Part shown: positions 1-9,291 of the stretch, one piece after another
Position numbering within the stretch: the stretch's first letter is position 1
Layout of the letters: each line of letters starts with the position of its first letter
Assembly: GCF_013409365.1 (NCBI RefSeq)
Contig: NZ_JACCBA010000001.1
Coordinates: forward strand, 3,534,001-3,598,000
Reading direction: 5' to 3'
Length of the DNA stretch: 64,000 nt
Origin: Actinomadura luteofluorescens
GTDB taxonomy: Bacteria > Actinomycetota > Actinomycetes > Streptosporangiales > Streptosporangiaceae
The notes under the pieces: model-generated
Seen by the model: the letters and a program-made list of their open reading frames with translations, nothing else
The model's database searches: none
What the model was told of the DNA's origin: nothing
Program-made: the position numbers and the translations under genes

Positions 1-1249
1 CGAACACGGGAACCTCGACGCGGCAGTCGTCGCGCGCGAAGGGGCCGACCGCCGCACCGCCGGACGCGTTGGGCCGCGCCAGCGCCGAGACGCAGCCGTT
101 CAGCCGTCCCCGCTCCGCCTCGTACCGGACGGGGACGCCCCGGACGGCGGGCCGCGCGCCGTCCCAGCCGAGGCGGGCGACGTACATGCCGCGGGTCACC
201 CTGGAGCCGCCGCGGTAGTCGAGGATGCCGTGGAAGACGAGGTAGTCGCCGGTGCCGTCGCCGAACACGTCCGCACTGCCCGGCCCCTCGACCTTCCCGC
301 CGTACAGGCCGGTGGACTGGACGGGGCCGCCCTTGACGTACGGCCCTTCGAGCGACGAGGCCACCGCGTAGCGCGTCTGGTAGTTCGACTTGAAGTACCA
401 GCCCGCCGAGTACAGCAGCACGTACTTCCCGCCGCGCCGGACCAGGTCGGGCGCCTCGACCAGGACGGGCTCGTCCGCCGACCGGCCCAGGATCTGCTTC
501 GCCGGGCCGGCCGTGCGCAGCCCGTCCGGGCTCAGCTTGACCAGGTGAATCGCGGCCGTCTTCTGGTCGTCGGTCTTGTAGAGCAGGTAGCGGGCGCCGT
601 CCCGCTCGATGTAGGACGCGGGGTCGATCGCGCCGCCGAGGTCCAGCGGGCAGACCAGCGGCCCGCCCTCCTGCGGGACGAACGGGCCCGCGGGCGAGGA
701 CGCGGTCGCGACCCCGACGCACTGCTCGTCGCCGTCCTTGCGCCGCGCGGAGAAGTACAGCACGTAGGTGCCCGATCCCCCGCGCGGCGCGACGACTTCG
801 GGGGCCCAGGTCCAGCCCCCGGCGGCCCACGCCGGGAGGCGGGCAAGGCCGTCGCCGGGCGAGGTCTTCCAGGGGCCCGTCGGCGACGGGGCCGTCGCGA
901 CGGGCATCATCGCGTCCGCGTTGTTGGTGCCGTAGGCGAAGTACGTCCCCGCCACCTTGATCACGGTGGGGTCGGCGAAGGACCCGTCGATCACCGGTTC
1001 GGCGGGCGAGTAGCCGGGCGGGTCGATCGCCCCCGGGGTGCCCGCCGGGCTCGGCTGCGGCGCCCCCGCGGACGCGCCGGGGCCGGTCCGGGCGGGGCCG
1101 CCCTGCGGGCGGGCGCCCGGTTCGCCGGGCGGCGGGGCCACGGTCACGGCCAGCCAGACGACCAGCGCGACCAGGGCGCTGATCGCGGCCCCCGCGACCA
1201 GCGGCAGCAGCGGTGCGAGCGCCCGCGGGTCCCGGTTCGTCCACCTCAT
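1..1249 (-). CDS. Membrane-anchored glycoside hydrolase family 43-like enzyme, C-terminus beyond window
   Basis: Likely an extracellular arabinan/xylan-type glycosidase with a five-bladed propeller. The first 35 residues hold a basic start and one hydrophobic segment (about 9-35) with no cleavage site, so it looks membrane-anchored; a Pro/Gly/Ala linker follows to about residue 80. GH43 landmarks are visible: FADPT (about 90, base Asp), AIDPASY (about 207, pKa-modulating Asp) and VEAPDL (about 264, acid Glu). From about residue 375, YEAERGRLNG and ASGGAAVG resemble the start of a CBM6/35-type sugar-binding module, which runs off the window. Start is ATG at 1249. It is divergent from the sulfatase gene. 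Family is clear; substrate is not. Confidence 0.85.
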   Translation of the reverse strand, partial: MRWTNRDPRALAPLLPLVAGAAISALVALVVWLAVTVAPPPGEPGARPQGGPARTGPGASAGAPQPSPAGTPGAIDPPGYSPAEPVIDGSFADPTVIKVAGTYFAYGTNNADAMMPVATAPSPTGPWKTSPGDGLARLPAWAAGGWTWAPEVVAPRGGSGTYVLYFSARRKDGDEQCVGVATASSPAGPFVPQEGGPLVCPLDLGGAIDPASYIERDGARYLLYKTDDQKTAAIHLVKLSPDGLRTAGPAKQILGRSADEPVLVEAPDLVRRGGKYVLLYSAGWYFKSNYQTRYAVASSLEGPYVKGGPVQSTGLYGGKVEGPGSADVFGDGTGDYLVFHGILDYRGGSRVTRGMYVARLGWDGARPAVRGVPVRYEAERGRLNGCVSALARPNASGGAAVGPFARDDCRVEVPVF

Positions 1250-1341
1250 GGCACCCCGCATCATGCCAACAACCGAGGCGGGAGGGCCAACGGCCGCCGC
1301 ATGCGCGACCGGCGTCCGGATCGTTACGCTTGCCCGGCCGT

Positions 1342-1421
1342 CTCATCACCGACACGCTCTTCACCGACGCGCTCATCACGGACGCGCTCTTCACGGAAGG
1401 GACACGCTCATCACGGAGGGG
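1342..1421. repeat. Five imperfect 15-bp tandem repeats in a divergent intergenic region
   Basis: Units of the form CTC(A/T)TCAC(C/G)GACRCG begin at 1342, 1357, 1372, 1387 and 1407; the fourth is followed by five extra bases. They lie between the divergent GH43 and sulfatase genes, and the last unit runs into the sulfatase ribosome binding site. They could be regulator sites or replication slippage. No palindrome is evident. Confidence 0.7.
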
Positions 1422-1430
1422 ACCCGGGGG

Positions 1431-2924
1431 TTGATCCGACATCGGCGGCTGGCGGCCGTGCTGTGCCTGCTCGGCGTCCTCGGAGCGACCGGCTGCCTCT
1501 TCCAGCCGGTGGAGCGTTCCGCGCCGAAGGCGACGAAGATCCCGAAGAAGCCGAACATCGTGTTCGTCCTGACCGACGACCTGTCCTGGAACCTCGTCGC
1601 GCACATGCCGCAGGTGGTGCAGATGCAGCGGGACGGGCTCACCTTCGACGACTTCATCATGGCCGACTCGCTCTGCTGCACCTCGCGCGCCACGATCTTC
1701 ACCGGCCGGTACCCGCACAACACCGGGGTCCGCACGAACTTCCCACCGGACGGCGGCTACGAGGTCTTCAAGGACAAGGGCGGCGAGCAGGCGTCGTTCG
1801 CCCCGTCCCTGCAGAAGGCCGGCTACCGGACGGCGCTGCTCGGCAAGTACATGAACGGCTACCAGCCCAACGACACCCAGGGCGACACGAAGCCGTACGT
1901 CCCGCCGGGATGGAACGAATGGCACGTCAGCGGCAACGGCTACCCCGAGTACAACTACAACCTGAACGAGAACGGCCGGCTCGTCCACTACGGCGCCCGG
2001 CCGCAGGACTACCTGACCGACGTCCTGGCGAACAAGGGCGTCGAGTTCGTCCAGCGGTCCGGGAAGACCGGGCGGCCGTTCTTCATGGAGATCGCGACGT
2101 TCGCGCCGCACGGGCCGTTCGTCCCGGCGCCGCGCCACGCCGGGCTGTTCGGCGGCCTGACGGCGCCCCGCCCGCCGTCGTTCAACGAGGCCGACATCCG
2201 CGACAAGCCGTCCTGGCTGCGGTCGCATCCGCTGCTGCGCAGGCCGGGGATCGGCCGCATCGACCAGGGCTTCCGCGACCGGGTGCGGATGGTCCAGTCG
2301 GTCGACGAGATGATCGGCCGTATCCGGTCGGCGCTGAAGGAGCGCGGCCTCGACCGCGACACCTACCTGGTGTTCGGCTCCGACAACGGCTTCCACCTGG
2401 GCGAGCACAGGCTGGCCGGCGGGAAGATGACCGCGTTCGACACCGACATCCGGGTGCCCTACATCGTCGTCGGGCCGGGGGTCCCCTCGGGGCGCAAGGT
2501 CCGCGAGATCGCGCAGAACACCGACCTGGCCCCGACGTTCCAGGAACTGGCGGGCGTGCGCCCGCCGGCGACGACCGACGGCCGGTCGCTCGTCCCCTTC
2601 CTGCGCGGCGCCTCCCCGGCGGGCTGGCGCGAGTCGGCGCTGGTCGAGCACGTCAAGCCGCCGCCGTCCCCGCTGGACCCCGACCGGCAGGACTCCGCGC
2701 CCGGATCGCCGACCACCTACAACGCGATCCGCACCGGCGACATGCTGTACGTGGAGTACACGGGCGGGGAGACCGAGTACTACGACCGGGTCCGCGATCC
2801 GCACGAGCTGAACAACATCGCCGCCGGGCTGCCGGAGCAGCGGCGGCGCCACCTGTCCGACCTCCTGTACGCGCTGACCCACTGCACGGGGTCCGGCTGC
2901 ACGCCCGCAGGCCGGAGCCGGTGA
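1431..2924 (+). CDS. Secreted lipoprotein sulfatase (formylglycine-dependent)
   Basis: Predicted arylsulfatase-family hydrolase cleaving sulfate esters outside the membrane. TTG at 1431 is chosen as start because GGAGGG lies about ten bases upstream and the start gives a signal peptide ending in a lipobox-like ATGC (Cys22). PNIVFVLTDDLSWN supplies the metal-binding Asp pair. LCCTSRATIFTG contains the C-x-x-x-R formylglycine site (Cys82, Arg86), with Thr where Pro or Ser is usual. GSDNGFHLGEH is the second metal and catalytic region. At 497 residues it has normal family length. Substrate is unknown; the neighbouring GH43 suggests sulfated polysaccharide, which is inference. Confidence 0.88.
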   Translation: MIRHRRLAAVLCLLGVLGATGCLFQPVERSAPKATKIPKKPNIVFVLTDDLSWNLVAHMPQVVQMQRDGLTFDDFIMADSLCCTSRATIFTGRYPHNTGVRTNFPPDGGYEVFKDKGGEQASFAPSLQKAGYRTALLGKYMNGYQPNDTQGDTKPYVPPGWNEWHVSGNGYPEYNYNLNENGRLVHYGARPQDYLTDVLANKGVEFVQRSGKTGRPFFMEIATFAPHGPFVPAPRHAGLFGGLTAPRPPSFNEADIRDKPSWLRSHPLLRRPGIGRIDQGFRDRVRMVQSVDEMIGRIRSALKERGLDRDTYLVFGSDNGFHLGEHRLAGGKMTAFDTDIRVPYIVVGPGVPSGRKVREIAQNTDLAPTFQELAGVRPPATTDGRSLVPFLRGASPAGWRESALVEHVKPPPSPLDPDRQDSAPGSPTTYNAIRTGDMLYVEYTGGETEYYDRVRDPHELNNIAAGLPEQRRRHLSDLLYALTHCTGSGCTPAGRSR

Positions 2925-2936
2925 CGGAATTCCGTC
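2923..2936 (+). terminator. Short palindrome at the sulfatase stop codon
   Basis: GACGGAATTCCGTC is a perfect 14-bp palindrome overlapping the stop codon and followed by CTTT. It could be a weak terminator. A possible -10 (TATCAT, 2950-2955) for the next gene follows. Confidence 0.3.
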
Positions 2937-3029
2937 CTTTATGCGCCGCTATCATCGCTGACGACTGTGGACGCGCCAGGGCGATGTGCAGGGTGACACG
3001 TGCAGAGTGACCGGAAGCTGGGAGAGGGC

Positions 3030-6000
3030 GTGACTCCAACCGGAAAGCCGGATGACGACCACGAGGGTGAGCGTCCCGAACCCGGGCAGACGCCTCCCCC
3101 GCCGCGCTGGATGGACGACCAGGGCTCGTCCGGTCCGCTGCTGCTCCCCGCGGACGATCCGGAGGACGACCCCGAGGACGACCTCGAAGAGGATCCCGAG
3201 GGCGACGACTTCCCCGAGGACTCCCCCGAGGACGACCCGGAAGGGGACATGGCGGACCGCACCGTCGTGGACCCCAACGTCAACCAGACGATGATCCTGC
3301 CGAAGAGGCAGAAGCCCGCTGCCGGCCGCTCCGCGGAGAGCGCCGCGGAGAACGGCGGCGCGGGCGCGGAGGCCGGCTCGCCGGCCCTGCCCGCTCCCGT
3401 CGCGGACGCTCCGGCCACGTCCACCGACATCCCCGCGCAGCCCTCCCCGTACGGGCGGGAGTCGGCGGACGTGACGAGGACGGAGATCCCCCTCCCGCCG
3501 CCCTCCTCCTACGAGGAGGACATGGCGGACGTGACGAGGATCGAGTCACCCACCCAGCCGCCTCCCACCTACGGGCAGGACACGGGGGACGTGACGAGGA
3601 CCGAATTCCCCACCCAGCCGTCCCCTTCCTACGGGCAGGACACCGGGGAAGTGACGAAGAGCGGGTTCCCCACCCAGCCGCCCCCCTCCTACGGGCAGGA
3701 CACGGGGGACGTGACGAGGATCGAATCCCCCACCCAGCCGCCCCCCTCCTTCGAGCAGGACGCGGCGGACGTGACGTGGATCGAGGCCCCCGGCCAGCAG
3801 CCTCCTCCTTACGAGCAGGACATGGCGGACGTCACCCGCATCGAGAAGCTGCCGCCCCCGCCGCCCGCACCCCCGCAGGCCCCTCACCAGCAGGCGGCCC
3901 ATCAGCAGCCCGCGCCTCCGTCCCCCTCGCAGACTCCCCCGGCCCCCGAGCCGTTCCCGTGGGCGCAGGAGATCCCCGGTGCCCCCGCGCGTCCGGCCCC
4001 CGAGCCGTTCCCGTGGGCGCAGGAGATCCCGGGCGCGCAGGCTCCCCCGGCCCCGCAGGGCCCTCCGGCGGCGGAGCCGTTCCCGTGGGCGCAGCAGGTC
4101 CCCGGGACGCCGCCTCCCGGGCCGGAGGCCGTCCACCCGATCGCGCCCCCTCCGGCGATCGACGAGCCGTGGCGGACCGGAGGGCCGAGCGGTCCGAAGG
4201 GTCCCCGCAGGAGCATCAAGAAGCCGCTGCTCATCGGCGCGGGCGGGCTCGCCGCCGTGGCACTGGTCGCCGCGGGCGTGCTCGTGGTCCCCGGCCTGAT
4301 CGGCAGCGACGACGATGGCGGCGGCGCGGGCGCCAAGCTCGCGGGCGCGCTGTTCCCGGTGGACGCCGCGGCCCGCACCGACGGCCGCGACCAGCAGGTC
4401 ACCGGCGTCGCGGCGCGCGGCTCGACGGTGGTCGCGGTCGGCGGCGAGACCGACCCGCAGAACTCCCGCGGCCTGTTCCTCGTCTCCTCCGACGGCGGCC
4501 GCACCTTCACGTCGGTCGACCAGCAGGACACCGACGGCGGCCTCGCGCCGCCCGGCGGGGTCCCCGAGGCGGTCGGCGCGTCGCGCCGCGGCTGGGTGGC
4601 CGTCGGCAGCCGGGCCGGCGGCGGTGGCGCCGTGTGGCTGAGCAAGGACGGCAAGGAGTGGCGCCGCCAGCCCGACGCCGTCGGCGACGTCTTCGGACCG
4701 CACGACCGGGTGACCCGGATCGTCGGCACCGGCGGCGGGTTCCTCGCCGTCGGCGAGAACTCCCCGAAGGGCGACTTCAGCGACGCGCGTCCGGCGGTGT
4801 GGCTGTCGAGCGACGGGCGCCGGTGGGAGGCACGGGTCGGCGACCAGATCGGCCTCCAGGTCCAGAACGGCGGGTTCTCCCTGGTCGAGGCCGCGGCGAA
4901 CGGCGATGTGATCCTGCTGGAGGGGCTCATCACGCCCGACTCCAAGAAGCCGGGCCCCTACCGGAAGGTGTGGCGCTCCGACGACGCGGGCCGGACGTGG
5001 TCGACGTCGGACGTGCCGGCGCCGAAGGGCAGCCGCGGCCTGATGATCGGCGGTGGCGGCGGGTCGGGCTTCCTGGCGATGCGCGAGATGTCGGCGTCCG
5101 GGAAGCTGTTCGGCCAGGCCTTCACGTCCAGGGACGGCAGGTCGTGGACCAGGACCGGCAAGCTCGAACCGGCCGGCTACCAGCGCACGAACGGGATCGT
5201 CTCCGACGGCCGGGGCTTCACGGCCGTCACCGTCCGGGGCACCGACGTGCTGCTCGCGCGCACCGCGGACGGCGCCGCCTGGAAGGCGGCCGGCTCAGCC
5301 GAGTCGAAGGCGGGACGGGAGGTGCTGGGCGCCGCGGCCGCGGGCGGCCAGACGGTGCTGGTCGGCCGCGAGCCCGGCGGCGGCGACCTGGACCCGATGC
5401 TCGGCGTGTGGGACGCGAACGGCGCCGCGGTCCCCGTCGATCTGGCGAAGATCCCCGGCGCGATCCGGCCCGACCACGCGGTGCGGGCGGTGGCCGCCAC
5501 GAACGGCCTCACGGTCGCGGTGGGCAGTGCGAGCGGTGACGCCGCCGTCTGGTCGTCGCAGGACGGCGCGTCCTGGAAGGCCGCGCAGGGGCTCGGCGCC
5601 GCGTTCACCCGGCCCGGCCCGCAGCAGCTGGACGACGTCGCCGCCGGCGGCGCCGGATGGCTGGCGGTCGGCTACGACCAGTCCGCGCCGCGCCGCCCCC
5701 TTGTCGTCACCTCCAAGGACGGCGCGACATGGCAGGCGGCCGACGGCGCTCCCGCGTTCGCGGCGAACAGCCAGGGCGCGCCCGTCACGGCCGCCGCGGC
5801 GGCCGGCTCCGCCGGTTACGTCGTCGTCGGCACGCAGGGCTACTCGGTCGCGACCTGGTACTCACCCGACCTGAAGAACTGGGCGCGGGGCGCGGGCGCG
5901 GATCCGAAGATGATGGCGGGCACCAAGGCCGCGAGCCGCTGGATGCTGGACGTCACGTCCGGGTCGTTCGGGTACGCCGCCGTCGGCGGCAGCCGGGACG

Positions 6001-6509
6001 GCAAGGGCAACCACCCGTCGGTGTGGCTGTCGCCGGACGGCCAGCGGTGGACGCTCCAGGAGCTCCAGCTCCCCGGGTCCGGGGTGACCGAGGGCCACCT
6101 GACCCATGTCGCCGCCAAGGGGAACACCCTCGTGGCCACCGGAGTCGCGGCCACCCCCAAGGGCCTCGACTGGCTCGGCTACGTGTCCGCCGACGCCGGC
6201 AGGACGTGGCGTCCCCTGGCGTCGCCGAGCGGCGACACGACCGTCAGCGTCACCGCGCTGGCCGCGACCCCGAAGGGCTTCGCGGCGACCGGCACCACCG
6301 GGCGCGCGGGCGCGACCGACGTGGTGTCGTGGACGTCCGCGGACGGCTCGTCCTGGCAGGCCTCCACGCCCGGCGGCACCGGCCTCGGCGGCGTCGGCGA
6401 CCAGGAGATCACCGGCCTCGCCGCCTTCGGGAACACGCTGCTCGGGGTGGGCCGCAGCGCCGACTCGGGCGGCGCCCAGCCCGTCCTGTGGAGCCGGCCC
6501 GTGCCGTGA
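3030..6509 (+). CDS. Large membrane-anchored Asp-box (BNR-like) repeat protein, likely beta-propeller
   Basis: 1159 residues with three parts. Residues 1-395 are acidic then proline-rich and contain seven 20-residue repeats of the type VTRIESPTQPPPSYGQD; they are predicted cytoplasmic and disordered. Residues about 397-425 form one transmembrane helix. The rest is an extracellular series of at least ten Asp-box motifs (S-x-D-G-x-x-W, such as SKDGKEW, SSDGRRW, SPDGQRW), typical of sialidase/BNR-type beta-propellers. No catalytic sialidase residues are recognised, so a binding or sensing role is more likely. GTG at 3030 is preferred (GGGAGAGG just upstream); another GTG at 3000 is possible. Function unknown. 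Confidence 0.75.
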   Translation: MTPTGKPDDDHEGERPEPGQTPPPPRWMDDQGSSGPLLLPADDPEDDPEDDLEEDPEGDDFPEDSPEDDPEGDMADRTVVDPNVNQTMILPKRQKPAAGRSAESAAENGGAGAEAGSPALPAPVADAPATSTDIPAQPSPYGRESADVTRTEIPLPPPSSYEEDMADVTRIESPTQPPPTYGQDTGDVTRTEFPTQPSPSYGQDTGEVTKSGFPTQPPPSYGQDTGDVTRIESPTQPPPSFEQDAADVTWIEAPGQQPPPYEQDMADVTRIEKLPPPPPAPPQAPHQQAAHQQPAPPSPSQTPPAPEPFPWAQEIPGAPARPAPEPFPWAQEIPGAQAPPAPQGPPAAEPFPWAQQVPGTPPPGPEAVHPIAPPPAIDEPWRTGGPSGPKGPRRSIKKPLLIGAGGLAAVALVAAGVLVVPGLIGSDDDGGGAGAKLAGALFPVDAAARTDGRDQQVTGVAARGSTVVAVGGETDPQNSRGLFLVSSDGGRTFTSVDQQDTDGGLAPPGGVPEAVGASRRGWVAVGSRAGGGGAVWLSKDGKEWRRQPDAVGDVFGPHDRVTRIVGTGGGFLAVGENSPKGDFSDARPAVWLSSDGRRWEARVGDQIGLQVQNGGFSLVEAAANGDVILLEGLITPDSKKPGPYRKVWRSDDAGRTWSTSDVPAPKGSRGLMIGGGGGSGFLAMREMSASGKLFGQAFTSRDGRSWTRTGKLEPAGYQRTNGIVSDGRGFTAVTVRGTDVLLARTADGAAWKAAGSAESKAGREVLGAAAAGGQTVLVGREPGGGDLDPMLGVWDANGAAVPVDLAKIPGAIRPDHAVRAVAATNGLTVAVGSASGDAAVWSSQDGASWKAAQGLGAAFTRPGPQQLDDVAAGGAGWLAVGYDQSAPRRPLVVTSKDGATWQAADGAPAFAANSQGAPVTAAAAAGSAGYVVVGTQGYSVATWYSPDLKNWARGAGADPKMMAGTKAASRWMLDVTSGSFGYAAVGGSRDGKGNHPSVWLSPDGQRWTLQELQLPGSGVTEGHLTHVAAKGNTLVATGVAATPKGLDWLGYVSADAGRTWRPLASPSGDTTVSVTALAATPKGFAATGTTGRAGATDVVSWTSADGSSWQASTPGGTGLGGVGDQEITGLAAFGNTLLGVGRSADSGGAQPVLWSRPVP
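3471..3850 (+). repeat. Seven 60-bp in-frame tandem repeats
   Basis: The bases GTGACGAGGA or close variants recur every 60 bases (3471, 3531, 3591, 3651, 3711, 3771, 3831) and encode 20-residue Pro/Gln/Tyr-rich units in the cytoplasmic tail of the Asp-box protein. Later copies diverge. Copy number probably varies between strains. Confidence 0.85.
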
Positions 6510-6560
6510 CCCGGCCCGTCCGGTGACCCGGCCCGTGCGGTGAGACCGCGCGCCGCCCCG

Positions 6561-7529
6561 CTACTTCTCCGGTTGCGGCGGGGCGGCGTCCAGGTCGGGG
6601 AGCCCCTGGTGACCGCCGCCCGCCGGGCGCGCGTGGCGCGGGATGTAGGGGACGGCGAGGCGGGGGCCTTCGCCGGCCCTGTCGCGCAGGCGGTTGCGGC
6701 GGGCGCCGTAGGGGGCGACGACCGCGCGGTAGAAGGGTTTGCGGATCAGGGTGGGGACGAGCCGGTAGCCGCCGCGCACCATGACGTTGCGCCAGTACTG
6801 GGGCTGGGAGATGAAGCCCTCGCGGAGCATCTCGCGCTGGAGCCGCAGTTCGGAGCGCAGCAGGTCGCGTCCGCCGCGGCGCTCGTAGGCGCCGGCGCCG
6901 ACGCGGTAGTAGACGAGCGGCTCGGCCACGTTCACGATCCGCGCACCGCCCGCGATCATGCGGGCGAACAGCCAGTAGTCCTCCATCAGGGGGAGGTCGC
7001 CGTAGCCGCCGGCGGCGACGACGGCGCTGCGCCGGTAGACGACCGTGGGGTGGTTGAACGGGTCGTGCAGGCGGGAGTAGCGCGCGATGTCGGCGGGGTC
7101 GCTCGGCGGGATGCGGCGGCCGACGATGTCGGTGATGTCGGTGCCGAACTCCAGCAGGCCCGCGCCGACGAGGTCGGCGCCCGCGCGGACCAGCGGGACC
7201 TGCGTCTGGAAGCGGTGCGGCATCGAGTAGTCGTCGGCGTCCATGCGGGCGACGATGTCGTGGCGGGCGGCGTGCAGCCCGGCGTCGAGGGCGGGGCCGA
7301 GGCCGCGGTTGCGCTCCAGGTGGACGAACGCGACCTCGACCGGGCTGATCCTCACGAGCTCGCCCAGGACGGACGCGAGCGCGGGCGGGACGGGCCCGTC
7401 CTGGACGAGGACGACCTGGTCCGGGCGGAGGGTCTGGAGGTGGACGGCGCTGCGGAAGGCGTCCCGGACATGCTCCTCACGATCACCGCCGTAGACGGTC
7501 ATCAGCAGGGTGAAGGGTTCGGGCTGCAT
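6561..7529 (-). CDS. Family 2 glycosyltransferase
   Basis: 322-residue GT-A fold enzyme. The N-terminus TLLMTVYGGD and VVLVQDGPVP match the nucleotide-sugar binding start of GT2 enzymes; MDADDYSMPHRF carries the DxD metal-binding motif (MDADD), and LMEDYWLFARM fits the conserved ED acceptor-side motif. No transmembrane helices, so probably cytoplasmic and acting on envelope polysaccharide or lipid-linked precursors. It lies downstream of and in the same direction as the LCP ligase gene, separated by 186 bases, consistent with a role in cell-wall glycopolymers. Start is ATG at 7529 with only a weak ribosome site. Sugar and acceptor are unknown. Confidence 0.85.
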   Translation of the reverse strand: MQPEPFTLLMTVYGGDREEHVRDAFRSAVHLQTLRPDQVVLVQDGPVPPALASVLGELVRISPVEVAFVHLERNRGLGPALDAGLHAARHDIVARMDADDYSMPHRFQTQVPLVRAGADLVGAGLLEFGTDITDIVGRRIPPSDPADIARYSRLHDPFNHPTVVYRRSAVVAAGGYGDLPLMEDYWLFARMIAGGARIVNVAEPLVYYRVGAGAYERRGGRDLLRSELRLQREMLREGFISQPQYWRNVMVRGGYRLVPTLIRKPFYRAVVAPYGARRNRLRDRAGEGPRLAVPYIPRHARPAGGGHQGLPDLDAAPPQPEK

Positions 7530-7715
7530 GCATCCGTTCCGGGGGGAGCGTGGCGGCCGAGGAGCACCGTGCGGGGCCGGGTCGAGCGCCTGGTCGGGGG
7601 CCTGGTCGGGGGGAGGGTGGGAGGCGCCGTCCTAGGTGGGACGCTTTGAACCGTTTGATGGTTTGCGCGGGACAAGATACCGGTGAGGGACCGTCAGATC
7701 ACGTGCGGTGCGGAA

Positions 7716-9158
7716 TCAGGTCCGCGCGCAGACCGCGCGGTCGGCGCGGATCTCCCCCGCGATCTTCGGGACCATCGGGCCCAGCCCCCGCAGGGCGGCC
7801 CCGTCCCTGCCGACGATCAGGTAGACGTAGCCGGGCCTGGCGGACGCCCACGGCCGCGCCTGGTGGCCGGGCACCGCGATCGCCACGCGCGCGGCCTGCC
7901 GCTCGGCGCCCGCCCCGTAGAGGATCTGCGTGTGGGGGAAGGTCTTCTTGGCGGTGCCGACCTTGACGACCTGGAAGCCGCGCTCGGCGAGCTGGTCGGC
8001 CGTCCGCTGCGCGAGGCCGCCGGTGCCGGAGGCGTTGTAGACGCCGAGCCTGACCTGCGCGGGCGGGACGGGCTGGACCTTGTTCTGCGCGGGGACGGGC
8101 TCCGGCTGCGGGAGCTTGTTGTCCTCCCGGATGGCCCGGAACAGCGGCTCGGCGGCGGCCTGGGCGAACTGGACGCGGTTCTTGTCCTGCGGGAACGCCT
8201 CCACCGGGACGGTGACGAAGCGGACCTTCCCGGCGCTCATCCCGCCCAGGGACCCGGCGAGCTTCTGCATCACCGAGAGCGTGAGCCCGCTGTCGGCCTT
8301 GATGGACTTGGTGGCGGCCGAGAGGAAGGCGTAGGTGCGGCCGGGGTCGGAGAGCATCCCCTTGTCGGTGGCCTTCTTGACGACCGAGGCCATGAACGCC
8401 TGCTGCCGCTTGATCCGGTCGAGGTCGGAGCCGTCGCCGAGGACGTAGCGGGTGCGGACGTAGCCGAGGGCCTGGTCGCCGTGGACGGTCTGGCGGCCGG
8501 CCCGCAGGTGCAGTTCGGCCTTGGGGTCGTCGATCCGCCGGGGGACGCAGATCTCCACGCCGCCGAGCGCGTCCACGACCCGCTTGAACCCGGCGAAGTC
8601 GACCTCGACGTAGTGGTCGATGTGGATCTTGGTCAGCGACTCGATCGTCCGCCAGGTGCAGGCCGGGCCTCCGTTGGAGAACGCCGCGTTGATCATCCCG
8701 AACTGGGCCGGGACGGTCGTGCCGTTCCGGCGCTTGCACGGCGGCATCTGCACCATCGAGTCGCGCGGGAAGCTGACGCCGATGGCGCTCTGCCCGCCGG
8801 GCGAGATGTGCAGCAGGATCGTGGTGTCGGAGCGCTGCCCGGCCTCGGTGCCGTAGCGGGCGTTCTCCCCGGCGCGGCTATCGGAGCCCATCATCAGGAT
8901 GTTCAGCGAGTTGTTCAGCTTGGGCGGCCGGTGCTCGCCGAGCTTGCCGTCGACGTTCTCGCGGTCGATCTGGCCGTCGAGCCGCCGCCAGAACCCGTAG
9001 GCGGTGAGGCTGCCCGCCACCAGCACGAGCGACAGGCCGATCGACACCCAGCCGAGCATGCGCCACAGGCGCCCCCGCACCGGCGGCTCCGGTGGCGTCG
9101 GGGCGCTGTCCGCGTAGTACACGGGCGGGGGCGCGACGGCTCGCTGCATCCGGAACAT
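7716..9158 (-). CDS. LytR-CpsA-Psr (LCP) family cell-wall glycopolymer ligase
   Basis: Predicted phosphotransferase that moves lipid-linked glycopolymers onto peptidoglycan outside the membrane. One N-terminal membrane helix (about residues 28-54) precedes an LCP domain with MMGSDSRAG, SDTTILLH, SFPRDS and GGPACTWRTIESL; the conserved Arg and Asp residues of the pyrophosphate pocket are present. The C-terminus (VRLGVYNASGTGGLA onward) is a LytR_C domain. ATG at 9158 is chosen because CAATCT lies eight bases upstream, fitting leaderless expression; ATG 9149 is an alternative, and the frame stays open upstream to 9293. Divergent from the DUF1266 gene. Confidence 0.88.
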   Translation of the reverse strand: MFRMQRAVAPPPVYYADSAPTPPEPPVRGRLWRMLGWVSIGLSLVLVAGSLTAYGFWRRLDGQIDRENVDGKLGEHRPPKLNNSLNILMMGSDSRAGENARYGTEAGQRSDTTILLHISPGGQSAIGVSFPRDSMVQMPPCKRRNGTTVPAQFGMINAAFSNGGPACTWRTIESLTKIHIDHYVEVDFAGFKRVVDALGGVEICVPRRIDDPKAELHLRAGRQTVHGDQALGYVRTRYVLGDGSDLDRIKRQQAFMASVVKKATDKGMLSDPGRTYAFLSAATKSIKADSGLTLSVMQKLAGSLGGMSAGKVRFVTVPVEAFPQDKNRVQFAQAAAEPLFRAIREDNKLPQPEPVPAQNKVQPVPPAQVRLGVYNASGTGGLAQRTADQLAERGFQVVKVGTAKKTFPHTQILYGAGAERQAARVAIAVPGHQARPWASARPGYVYLIVGRDGAALRGLGPMVPKIAGEIRADRAVCART

Positions 9159-9291
9159 TTCAGCACAGATTGGACATGCGCCACGGGCGTCACGAGAAAG
9201 AGCCAGGCCCGCGGCGGCGGCCCGCGCCGCCCCCGCGAACCCGGCACAGAGTAGATGATCTACCCGTAAGGGATGCTGTACGGTCCTGCCC

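Noticed and set aside
230..3010. Long plus-strand frame across the GH43 and sulfatase genes
   Set aside because: Arg/Gly/Ala-rich translation antisense to GH43 and out of frame with the sulfatase; typical of GC-rich shadow frames.
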